Origin: Planococcus citri
Lineage: Eukaryota > Arthropoda > Insecta > Hemiptera > Pseudococcidae
Direction: 5' to 3'
Length of the DNA stretch: 64,000 nucleotides
NCBI RefSeq assembly: GCF_950023065.1
Contig: NC_088677.1
Span: forward strand, 86,515,469-86,579,468
This document shows positions 9,671 through 20,022 of this stretch, piece by piece (position 1 is the stretch's first letter; each line of letters begins with the position of its first letter). Under the pieces are notes generated by a model. The model was given only the letters and a program-made list of their open reading frames with translations, had not been told where the DNA came from and did not search any database. The translations under genes and the position numbers were made by a program.

Positions 9671-12600
9671 ATGGACCAACTAAGGTATTATTATACTTCT
9701 CTAATATCATAATACGTATTCTCCCATCATGCACGTACTAAACAAACCCATCATCATGGTTCTATTCCAGACGAAAACCCACCTCAGACTTCGCTTACCA
9801 AGACGTATCAAAACGTAAAGATAAGAATCGCTCTCACCATAAATCGTACTACAACCGTACACCAGACTGGCACCAGTACGAATCATCCGAATTCTCGGTC
9901 GGACAATGGAATTCACAAGCAGGCCAAAGACTCTACCCGACCATGTCTGACTCAGCAGTATGCGGTTACTCATTACCATGCGATTACACCATAAACTCCG
10001 GATATCAATTTTACCCCGTTTGTTCACCCATGTATCCGATCGGATTAGAATACTCTCGTCGTCGTGTAACCCGTAGAAAGAGTAAATTTCCCCACGACAC
10101 CGAATCGCCCAGCAATAGCGCTTCGAATTTCACTAGTTTACCTCCGGTCAATCTGGAAGACGTTAATTGTAACCAAAAAAGACGTTTTAGCGATCCCGGC
10201 TTGAATAACGTAGACGAGTCGAACGAAGCTAGCAGCGAATCTTCCGACGTCGACGAGTACGACGCCGTCAACGAATCGTTGATCGAGCAAATTACCGAAT
10301 TGAAGAGCGACAATAAAAGGCTCGTTACCGAGTTGGAAACAACCAAAGACGAATTGAAAACTGTTAAATCTCAAGTGTCGGCGATATCTAGTAAAATTTC
10401 GTGCCATGAACCGTTATCTTTAGCTCGTGAGTGTTTACGTTGATTGTACATATATAGGAGAGATGAACGATGCAGGTTATCGTATTACGTACTGATTTAT
10501 GTGTTTTGGAACTTGTTTGCAGAAATGGTCAAAGAAATTCGCGACGCTGCTCAGATTCGAGAAAACGTTTTACTTTCCAAAGTTGAAGCTTTAATAGAAA
10601 AATGTTCGAATACCAAAAATATGGTGAGTAAAGAGCCTACGAGAGCTGGCATAAGTTGATTAACCAAAAATAATAATTTTTCTCCCCTACAGACAAACAT
10701 ATCAAACGAAATAGATTCGTTGAAGAAACGAATTTCATCGCTGGAACATCAACTAGATCATTTGCGAATACATTCCAAGTAATTTATCAATTTAATCCGC
10801 ATTCTATAATTCTCATTAGACGATTAACGAGTCTATAATTTTTCCTACACAGAGTCGATGGTAAAATAAACGGTAACGCGACACCTTCCGAGATCGATGC
10901 TATTCATAAAAAAAGGATTGAAAAATCAGATAAACTTTCCAAGTACGTTGTCGTCATCTCTAATAATTCTTTTCCATTTAGTCCGGCATATGACAATAGG
11001 AGTAATTGCACCCCTCCCCCCGATCTTCCGGTACAACTTTTTTCTTAAAGGGGACATCCTAAGGAACATTTTAAAGCAAACTTACCCAAAAAAAAGTTGG
11101 CCTTACTCACAAAATGGCGGCCATTTTGATTGACAGGTCAGCCGAAATCGCAGATTTTGCGTTTCAACATAGGACTTGCACGAAATTTTTCAAACCTACA
11201 AAGGTAGATCGAAAGATCATGCAAAAATTTATCACCTGTCAAAATTTCGAGTGCTAAAGTGCGTTTTTCGATTTTTGGTGAATTTTTGAAAATCCCATTT
11301 TGGCCAAAAATGAGGGAGAGAATCAAAATTTTACCAAATTGACCAAGAAAGCTGAAATTTGGGATATACCCTATTTTCGGCATGCCAAATCGATTGGAAA
11401 CAGTTTCAACCTGTTTTGAGTAGTTCTGGAGCCTCCTGCAGATTTTTGAAACTCGAAATTCCCACAAAATTCCATCAAATTGGAGTTGTAAAGCTGAAAT
11501 ATATTCTTAAAACTAATTTCAATACTCTACGAAGTACTGCAGGTGAATTGTCGTTTTGGAGCCTCCGGCGGCATTTTGAAAATTCCTGAAGCCTCCAGCA
11601 GATTTTTGAAACTTTAAATTTTTACAAAATGTCATCAAATGGAGATGGAAAGCTGAAATTTACTCTACACTCCAATTTTAACACCCTCTGAAGACGACTT
11701 CAGGTGGGTTCAAGTCATTTTAGAGCCTCCAGCGACTTTTTTGAAAATTACTGGAGCCTCCAGTAGATTTTTGAAAATTGAAATTTCCCCAAAATTTCAT
11801 CAAACTGAGATGGAGAGTCGAAATTTATTGCAAAAACTAATTTCAATACGCTACGAAGTACTGTAGGTGAATTTCAAACCGTTTTGGAGCCTCCAGCGGC
11901 ATTTTGACAATTCCTGAAGCCTCCAGCAGATTATTGAAACTTTAAAATTTTACAAAATCTCATCAAAGGGAGATGGAAAGCTGAAATTTACTCTACACTC
12001 CAATTTTAACACACTCTGAAGACGACTTCAGGTGGGTTCAAGTCATTTTAGAGCATCCAGCGACTTTTTTGAGAATTACTGGAGCCTCCAGTACATTTGT
12101 GAAACCTGAAATTCCAGCAACATTAATTTATCAAATGGAGAAGCTGAAATTTACTTCGCAGACTAGATGGTGGTTTCAAATGGTTTTAAAGCTTCCAGCT
12201 ATTTTTAGGAAATTTCAAGTTTCCAAAAAACGGCATACAACCTTTCAAAAAGTCGCTGGAGGCTCCAAAACGACTTGAAATCCACCAGCAGTCAACTTCG
12301 TAGCGTATTGAAATTAGTTTGCAGAACGAATTTCGACTCTCCATCTCAGTTTGATGAAATTTTGGGGAAATTTCAATTTTCAAAAATCTACTGGAGGCTC
12401 CAGTAATTTTCAAAAAAGTCGCTGGAGACTCTAAAATGACTTGAACCCACCAGAAGTCGTCTTCAGATGGTGTTAAAATTAGTTTGCAGAATGGATTTCG
12501 ACTCTCCATCTCAGTTTTGATGAAATTTTGTGAAAATTTAAAATTTAAAAAATCGGCTGGAGGCTCCAGTAATTTCCAAAAAAGTCGCTGGAGGCTCTAA

Positions 12601-14243
12601 AATGACTTGAACCCACCTTAAGTCTTCTTCAGAGGGTGTTAAAATTGGAGTGTAGAGTAAATTTCAGCTTTCCATCTCCCTTTGATGAGATTTTGTAAAA
12701 ATTTAAAGTTTCAATAATCTGCTGTAAGGCTTCAGGAATTTTCAAAAAGCTGCTGGTGGCTCCAAAACGACTTGAAATCCACCAGCAGTCAAATTCGTAG
12801 CGTATTGAAATTAGTTTGCAGAATGAATTTCGACTCTCCATCTCAGTTTAATGAAATTTTGGGGAAATTTCAAGTTTCAAAAATCTACTATAGGCTCCAG
12901 TAATTTTTCAAAAAAATCGTTGGATGCTCTAAAATGACTTGAACCCACCTGAAGTCGTCTTCAAAGGGTGTTAAAATTGGAGTGTATTGTAAATTTCAGC
13001 TTTCCATCTCCCTTTGATGAGATTTTGTAAAAATTTAAAGTTTCAAAAAGCTGCTGGAGGCTCCAAAACGACTGAAAATTCGCCAGCAGTCAACTTCGTA
13101 GCGTATTGAAATTAGTTTGCAGAATGAATTTCGACTCTCCATCTCAGTTTGATGAAATTTTGGGGAGATTTCAAGTTTCAAAAATCTACTGAAGGCTCCA
13201 GTAATTTTCAAAAAAGTCGTTGGAGGCTCAAAAATGACTTGAAATCTACCAGAAGTCGTTTTCAGAGGGTGTTAAATTTAGAGTGTAGAGTAAATTTCAG
13301 CTTTCCATCGCCATTTGATGAAATTTTGTGAAAATTTAAAGTTTCAAAAATCTGCTGGAGGCTTCAGGAATTTTCAAAAAGTCGCTGGAGGCTCCAAAAC
13401 GACTTGAAATCCACCTGCAGTACTTCGTAGCGTATTGAAATCAGTTTTTAGAATAAATTTTAGCTTTACAACTCCAATTTGATAAAATTTTGTGGTAATT
13501 TCGAGTTTCAAAAATCTGCTGGAGGCTCCAGAACTGCTCAAAACTGGTTGAAACCGTTTCCAATCGATTTGGCATGTCGAAAATAGGGCATAACCCACAT
13601 TTCAGTTCTCTTGGTCAATTTGGTAAAATTTTGATTTTTTCCCTCATTTTTGGCCAAAATGGGATTTTCAAAAATTCACCAAAAATCGAAAAACGCACTT
13701 TAGCACTTGAAATTTTGACAGGTGATAAATTTTTGCATGATCTTTCGATCTACCTTTGTAGGTTTGAAAAATTTCGTGCAAGTCCCACGTTGAAACGCAA
13801 AATCTGCGATTTCGGCTGATCTGTCAATCAAAATGACCGCCATTTTGTAAGTAAGGCAAACTTTTTTTTGGGAAAGTTTGCTTTAAAATATTCTTTAGGA
13901 TGCCCCCTTTAAGAAAAAAGTTGTGCCGGAGGATCGACGGGGGGGGGGGGGGGGTGGCAATTACTCCTATTGTCATATGCCGGACTAATTCGCCCGACGA
14001 CAATTTCATCCCTTTTAATACCCATCATCGTTCAAATTTTTCAGATCATTAGATATCGAAACGGTGAAAAAAGAAGACTCCGGTAATTTGGATTCGGTGA
14101 ATTCCGATGCTCAAGAAACCGGCTCAGATTGTAACGGGAATTCCCTTAGTACAGTAAGTTGCGAATCTCTGTCCAGCAGCTTAGGACCGGGCTCGTTGCA
14201 CTCGGCACATGTAACCTTATGCGGACCGGTTACTGATTTATGA
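9671..14243 (+). CDS. Six-exon coiled-coil protein, 381 aa, function unknown
   Basis: Exons are 9671-9684, 9771-10426, 10523-10623, 10693-10778, 10853-10942 and 14045-14243. All introns are GT-AG and the joined frame of 1146 bases has no stop until TGA at 14241-14243. The tiny first exon supplies Met and four residues. A Tyr/Cys-rich N-terminal part is followed by a basic patch RRRVTRRKS (about 101-109) and RRFSDPG (142-148), which looks like a phosphorylatable basic-Ser-Pro site. Then come an acidic Ser/Glu/Asp stretch (152-169) and two coiled-coil segments (about 173-217 and 225-290). A Ser/Asp-rich tail ends in VTDL, which fits a class I PDZ-ligand pattern. No membrane segment or enzyme domain is visible. 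I do not recognise the family. Intron 5 (10943-14044) is 3.1 kb because a foldback element fills 10981-13985. An alternative last exon is possible (see 14154-14457). Confidence 0.82.
10981..13985. mobile_element. GTCCGG foldback element, copy 1 (3005 bp, in intron 5 of the coiled-coil gene)
   Basis: The ends are inverted repeats that start GTCCGGCATATGACAATAGG, with TA on both sides (10979-10980, 13986-13987). The left arm runs inward through a C-run, GGATC, AAAATGGCGGCCATTTTG and about 330 more conserved bases, then ~165-bp tandem units each marked by CTGGAGCCTCCAG-type motifs. Near 12235 the orientation flips and the right arm (CTGGAGGCTCC orientation) returns to the far end, where a 16-base G-run precedes the terminus. 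The left arm is about 1.25 kb and the right about 1.75 kb, so most of the element can pair with itself. It is the copy with the most tandem units. No transposase is present. Confidence 0.9.
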
Positions 14244-14457
14244 CCCATGCTATCTTTAAATTTTCTCTGTGTCCGAGCACCACCGTAATGACAAATAATA
14301 ATTTAAAAAATTAACATTTTTTTTTCTAGCTCAACTTTTTCATAACGATTCGTTCATCGTTTTTCTTTACGTGATGTTTTTTTTTTCTAACATAAATTCT
14401 TATCTACCTATTTTTTTAAGTCATTCAAAACCTTATTTTCTTTTTCTATTGTTCTAG
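14154..14457 (+). other. Possible alternative last intron of the coiled-coil gene
   Basis: A consensus donor (ACA|GTAAGT) lies inside the last coding exon at 14153/14154. A strong pyrimidine tract and TTCTAG end at 14457. Splicing would replace the last 29 codon positions with two isoleucines and a TGA at 14464-14466, giving a 354-aa product ending STII. Only transcript data can tell which form is made, or whether both are. Confidence 0.4.
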
Positions 14458-16163
14458 ATTATTTGAAACCGAAGAATTTCCTAACTCGCGATTTAATTTT
14501 TCGTACTAACTCGAAAATCGCGATCGGGGCTTTACTAAAAAAAATTCGGAGCTGTTCGAGACGATTTACAATCTTTTCTACTCTTGGTTTTTCTTTTTAA
14601 ATTTCTGTCTATTCTACTTATAATACGGTATATAATGATAAAATCGTGTTCTCAATTGTTTCTTTTTTTTTAGTACTACCTTTTGTTACGGGATACATTT
14701 TTTCCCTTATGCATGTTGTTATTTTGTATACCTATCTATACTACATAGTATGACTGATTGATAATGCTTTTTGTTCTTACTTAATATAGTCCGGGTATTT
14801 GCTGTTCCGGTTGTGAAGTACCTTGTTGTGATGAATTTTTTTGTTTTCTCAACTCGATAAGGCTGACGCTGTGTAATTTCTTCTTCGGATGTACCTACGT
14901 TAAAACATAGATACGTTATTTTTATATACGACATTTTTTTTTTTTTGCAACATATCAACCAACAACGCCGTTGTGTATTATTGATAAGAGTAAAAATTAA
15001 CGAGGCGATAATCGTTGTATTGTTAACCTATGTGCCTTATATACTTTTATTAATTTACATTTGTTATCACTTTGTTCTGTTCTTTTTCATAATTTTTTTT
15101 TCTCTTTCGGGGTATACTACGTTTATATTCACACGTACTATAATAATTATTAAGACAATTAATTTTTTTTTTCTTTCTTTTCAAATGAACTGTTACCATT
15201 TAATAACGGGTTTTTCATTTATTTCTCATTCATTTCTCTCACTCTCCGTTTCGGTGTACATTTAGCACATTGTTGCTTAGCTCAGCTGCAATCGATACCT
15301 CTTTAAATACGTTCGTTAATTACTTTTGTGTTTTTTTTTTTTTTTTATTCTGAGGCTAAAAAGAGGAGCCAACGACTCGACCAATATGTCACTAATTTAT
15401 TAATGAACGTACGCTACCGTCCTCTCTTTCGGGGAGGAAATAGATACTTAGGCGAGTGCCACAATTCAGGTACGCAGGCACACGTTCCGACACGTGCATG
15501 TACCGGAAGTACTCGATGTCACGAGGTGTATGGTTTTAACAAAAAAAAAAAACGAGGAAGAAACTGGACAGTGGCTGGGCTAACGACGACGACTACGACG
15601 ATGCGTCCGTCGAGGATAATTTATAGCCATTATTATTTTTATTATTTTTTCAAACTCGATTATGATGGTAATGGTATAACAATGAAGCTTTCTATTATAC
15701 AAAGTATAGTAAGTATAGATGATAGGGTTGGAATTATGCACGATGCATATACCTTACCTAAACCTATAACTTATTCGTTAATAAATTTTAAACGAACTAC
15801 CAACTCGATGCAGTGTACGAATATGATTTGGCATGCGAAGTGAAGTGAGTCATTTTTAATAGGTACGAGATGCTTGAAAAAAAATAATAACCATCGAGTA
15901 TTTTCAATTTCAATTTATACTGCTTAAGTAAATAACAGACGGGTCGTGGTTGTTTTGTTCTATACGAAACGCCGACGTTGCAGTTTAGCTATAACGATGA
16001 ATAGAAATGCGGGAATAGTTTCAATTCGACGAAGGGGTAAATTGCTATAAATACACTGTTCTTCGTTGAAAATGATTGGTTAGAGGATTTGAAAGCTTTG
16101 GAGTAAGCCAAGTGATCCAGATTTACAAACTGTACTTCCGGGTAAAATAAGTGAGATGCCCAT
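14244..16163. other. Downstream region, probably 3' untranslated region then intergenic
   Basis: This is non-repetitive sequence with long T-rich stretches directly after the coiled-coil gene. A 171-codon open frame at 15328-15843 begins with poly-Phe from a T-run and contains low-complexity Lys and Thr runs, so I do not call it a gene. No splice-bounded exon is recognisable. Confidence 0.4.
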
Positions 16164-16563
16164 GTCCTCGGATTTTTTAAAAATTTAATGAAACATTGTT
16201 GGGTAGGTTTTAGGTACCTTTTAAAAAAAATGTAGGAGTGGAAAAATCCCCTCCCCTAACTCACCCCCTTGCCCACAATGGCAAAAAAACGCTTATTTTT
16301 CGGGGGGAAAAAATCATACTTCAACGAGTTTTGACACAAAATGTATAACGAAGATACGAGTATAAGTCTATTTAGTCATATGAAATTTTAGAATTTTTTT
16401 TGGTTCCCTGAAGGGGGGAGGGGAGATATTGACAAAAGAAAATTTAAAACTCCCATATCTCCAAACTTGATTGGAGGTGGGGTTGGTGGCATTTTGTTGG
16501 CTCCAAACATTTTTTTTAAAGGTACCCAACAATGTTTCATCAAAATTACAAAAATCCGAGGAC
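16164..16563. mobile_element. 400-bp foldback repeat with GTCCTCGG ends
   Basis: The left arm (16164-about 16238) reads GTCCTCGGATTTTTT, ATGAAACATTGTTGGGTA, GGTACCTTT and a run of A. The right arm (about 16499-16563) is its reverse complement with a few substitutions and an 11-base gap. Further in, CCCCTCCCCT on the left faces GGGGAGGGGA on the right, so pairing continues inward. No open frame or target duplication could be fixed. It is unrelated in sequence to the GTCCGG family. Confidence 0.65.
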
Positions 16564-18036
16564 AGGAGAATTTCACCTATTTTAGCTGAGAATACCCTTT
16601 TTAAGACAGATCTGGATGATTCCCATATTTCAAGTATTGCGGAAGCAGTTAATTTAAAAAGAGCACTCAATCAAGTTTCAAGGGCTCTAATTTAAAAAAA
16701 AAAAAAAAACTGAATCGAATTAAACATGTTTACAAAAAAACAGTCGAAAAATCATTTGACTAAAATCACGAAAATTTGCCCAAAACTTATAATATTTTTG
16801 CAAAATACTTGCATGAAAAAATGCTTCAAATATAGTTGAACTGTATATTAAAATGAAATAATTGAAAATGACCAAAAACTGCTAAAATTTCAATGAGATC
16901 TGCCCCGAAATGCAGAAAGAAGTGTTGAAAACGCTTTGAAAATGATTCAAAAACATTTTAAAAAACAGCATTAACAGAATTAAAACTATCCTGAAAATAA
17001 CAGAAAAAAAAAAAAAAAAAGGGAAATAATCACTGAAAATTGTTTCTAAAAAAAGAAAGTTGCATTAAATTTCCCAAAATGCATAAAAAAGTGACGTAAA
17101 AAAAGTCAAAAGAAAAACATATTAAAATCACTAAAATTACCCAAACTACCAAGTTAAACTTTTCAATAAAATTAAAAACAGATCAAAATGGTATAAAAAA
17201 AACTAAAAAAAACTAAAAAAAAAACGCATCAAAACGACTGAAAATTACTGAAAAGTTTGGTCAAAATTGAGAATTACTTATTAAAGTGAATGGTTCTTTC
17301 ATAGATATCTAAGTTGCCAAAAAGTGTTGTTTTTTCGCAGCAATTGCAGAAAAAAACCTTCTACTTCGTAAAATTTTAGAAAGCCTTAATTTTTGACGCA
17401 AAAAAATCGGTTTTTCTTTTTGTCAAAATTGCAAGAAAAATAAATCATGTTTTCGATCAGAATTATCCAAAAATCTTACTTTTTCGACAAAACGTCCAAA
17501 AAATCCTTTTTGGTGAAAACTGCAAAAAGTACCACTTTTTCGTCAAAATTGTCAAAAAAAACCTATTTTTTCGGTCGAAATTTTCAGGAATTCTCGTTTT
17601 TTCACTTTTCAAAAATTTGGTGTTGAAATTGAAAGAAAAAGTTTTTTTTAAAAAATCAAAACTAAGTAATAAAATTTTTTACTGTTTTGTCAAACTTGAA
17701 ATTGCAAAAATTGGCTGTTTCTCATCAACATTTTCAACAGGCTTTGTTTTTTTGCAAAATTGCAGGAAACCTTGATTTTGGTCAAAATTTTTAGCCAGCC
17801 TTTTGTCAAAATTGCAAAAAGAGATCAATTTTCGCCAAAACTACTAGAATTTTTTACACTTTACTTTATTTTCTGATCTTCCTGTAATTCTAATTCAAAA
17901 ACTCGTAGGAACAAACTCGTGTTGAAAAAAAAAAAACCAAAAAATTAAGAAAATTCACTTTAACCAAAAACGATATTCAAACTTCAAACAATCAAACCAT
18001 TTCTGAATACCCCCCTCCTTTTAGAAATCTCCCCAG
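16564..18036. repeat. AT-rich degenerate short-motif repeats
   Basis: From about 16740 to 17280 the sequence is a loose succession of AAAATxACTGAAAATT-like words. From about 17300 to 17880 it is a succession of TTTTTxGTCAAAATTGCAAAAA-like words, related to the larger arrays at 37.8-41.5 kb. Unit lengths vary (roughly 35-50 bp) and no open frame is meaningful. Confidence 0.55.
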
Positions 18037-18968
18037 CAGAGCCGTCAAGAGCCTAAGTGGGCGTGAGGCATTTAGACAATTTGGTCCCATTTCTAGGGAA
18101 GAAGCTATTACAGAGATTTTTTGAGAAGGGGAAGGAGGAGAGGGTTCGAATGAAAGTCTTCCGATCGATACAAGGAAAAAATGTAGCAGTTTTTTCGATT
18201 ATGACTTGACTTATAAAAATTTTCATTTTTTATTTCATTTTTTTTTGGTTTTTGATTTTTGGGAGTTCATAATTTATGAATGTTTGTATTTGATAATAAG
18301 AAATAAATTGGCCCGAAAGTTTTTGAAAAATTTGATTTCGAGAGGCCTTAAAAACGATGTTTTTTTAGGAAGTTGATTTTGAAAAAAAAAAGAGGACAGG
18401 CCAGAGCGAAAACTTTAGAAAATTTGTGTTTTAAGAGAATTAAAAAGGATATTTTTTTATGCAAAGCATTCATTTTTTGGCTTTCAAAATTTTAGAATTT
18501 GAACGTTTTCTTTTAGGATGATAATTTTGAAAAAGAAAAGAGAACAGGTCCAAGTAAGGGCGAAAGCTGTTGAAAATTTGTATTTCGAGAGGCAGAAAAA
18601 CGATACTTTTTATGCGAGTTCAAAAATTGGATAATATTTAAGAAGCGAAACGAGGGCAAAAGCTTTTGAGAATTTGTGTAAATAAGAGTTTCAAGCTCCT
18701 TTGGATCCAAAAAGATTACCACCAGAACTCTCTTGAAATAAAAAGAATCGTAAAGTGTTTCAAACTCATTCAGACGAGTTCAAAAGAATTCTGAAAAAAG
18801 AGTTACAAAACAGTTTGAACTCTTTTTGAAAAAAATAGTTGAACTCAAAGTTTTATTCTTCTGACGAAAAAGTTCAAAAGCAATTCAACTCTTGACTCTT
18901 TTTTAAAAAAAGCTTAGTTTGGAAAAAGTTTACCCAACTCTTTTTTTCAAAGAGTCAGCCCGGCCCTG
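18037..18968. mobile_element. Possible hAT-like non-autonomous element
   Basis: The left end CAGAGCCGTCAAGA and the right end, whose reverse complement is CAGGGCCGGGCTGA, agree at 10 of 14 positions and look like hAT-type termini. The inside is AT-rich, with many GAACTC/GAGTTC words from 18740 to 18960. I found no convincing 8-bp target duplication, so the call is weak. Confidence 0.25.
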
Positions 18969-19013
18969 TCCAATCGTAATTATTCGAGGATTATTCAAAA
19001 TAATATCTTACCT

Positions 19014-19205
19014 TCAAACGAGGTCGAAACTTTCGAAACATCGGCTGAAATCATCTTCCAATATATTCCAATGACTCTGTTTTATTTCCGCATCGCTGGT
19101 CTTATTGGTAGGTCGCAGGTTAGATACACTTGATAACTTATATTCCACCGTTCCAGAGGGTGAAAAGAACTCAGCAATTCGTAATACATAATAACCTTTT
19201 TCACG
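19014..19205 (-). CDS. Candidate terminal exon of an unidentified gene
   Basis: On the minus strand an acceptor (TTTGTAG) ends at 19206 and is followed by 63 codons and a TGA at 19014-19016, all in phase 0. The peptide begins REKGYYVLRIAEFFSP and ends EDDFSRCFESFDLV. Its mixed composition and even codon use differ from the surrounding AT-rich noise. A GTAAG donor sits just past the stop, so a different exon end is conceivable. I could not find a joining exon in the repeats upstream, nor name the protein. Confidence 0.35.
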   Translation of the reverse strand, partial: REKGYYVLRIAEFFSPSGTVEYKLSSVSNLRPTNKTSDAEIKQSHWNILEDDFSRCFESFDLV

Positions 19206-20022
19206 CTACAAATTTTCTAAACACATTGTAGGTAGGTAGATCAGTCTAAAACAGAAAAAAATAAGAAACAAATATTAAATACTCGAGTGTCAAGTTGTAT
19301 ACTCGTATTATAAATTAAAATGGATCGTAAAAAATTTTTAAAAATAGAAGAATTTACTTATAGACCAAATTCAATTCAAAGGAGACTTTCATTTTGAGTA
19401 GGAAGTAAAACAGAATTTTTTTCAGCTCCAGAGCTGTCCCTTAGATACTCGTATACCTATAAATCTTCAATGAAGTGGTATTTAATCCATTTTTTGATTT
19501 TTGAAAAAAATTTTAAAATGCCTCAAATAGCCTTTTTCATAAATGTTAATTTTTTACAAAAAAATTTTTAATCTGAAAATTGGGTTTCGTTTATGAATCG
19601 ACCCTCTCTCCCTCGTTCCACTTCTAATCGATTGCGATCAAACCTCTCCACCCCCCACCCACTTAAATTAATCCTTCGAATCGATCGTGATGCGTGGAGT
19701 CATCAGCAAGTTTTCATTTTTTCCACTGCATTGAAATCCTGTTAGAAAAAAATAACCGAAGAGTGGGGATGCAAACTTCTTAGCTATTTATGAGATACTC
19801 GTAGGTACTGAAAATAAAATAAAATGGTCAAATATGAAAATTTGTGTCTCATTTCCTAATTTCGGCCAATTTTTATCTATTTTTTTTTTTTTTTTGAAAA
19901 GGGAATATGACCTAAGGGTGAACGAGATATTTAAAAGCCACTTCTCCCCCACCACCATAAAAAAAATCGAAATTATCTAGGCATAATTTTAAAATTCAAA
20001 TTTCTGTATAAATTTCGTGATA
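19206..20022. other. Intergenic or intronic spacer
   Basis: AT-rich sequence with three copies of the octamer TACTCGTA (19300, 19446, 19796). A 25-codon open frame starts at 19320 on the plus strand and is not supported by anything else. It ends at the TA that flanks foldback copy 2. Confidence 0.4.

Noticed and set aside
11138..11467. A ~109-codon open frame reading outward in many foldback arms (also 13574-13819, 20235-20558, 26102-26431, 28679-29008)
   Set aside because: Other frames on both strands are equally open over the same bases and the frame is broken in several copies. There is no domain and no start conserved across copies. The openness follows from few stop triplets in the shared repeat. 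A synonymous/nonsynonymous test on all copies would settle it.
15328..15843. 171-codon open frame downstream of the coiled-coil gene
   Set aside because: Begins in a T-run (poly-Phe), contains Lys and Thr runs, shows no splice context and no family resemblance.
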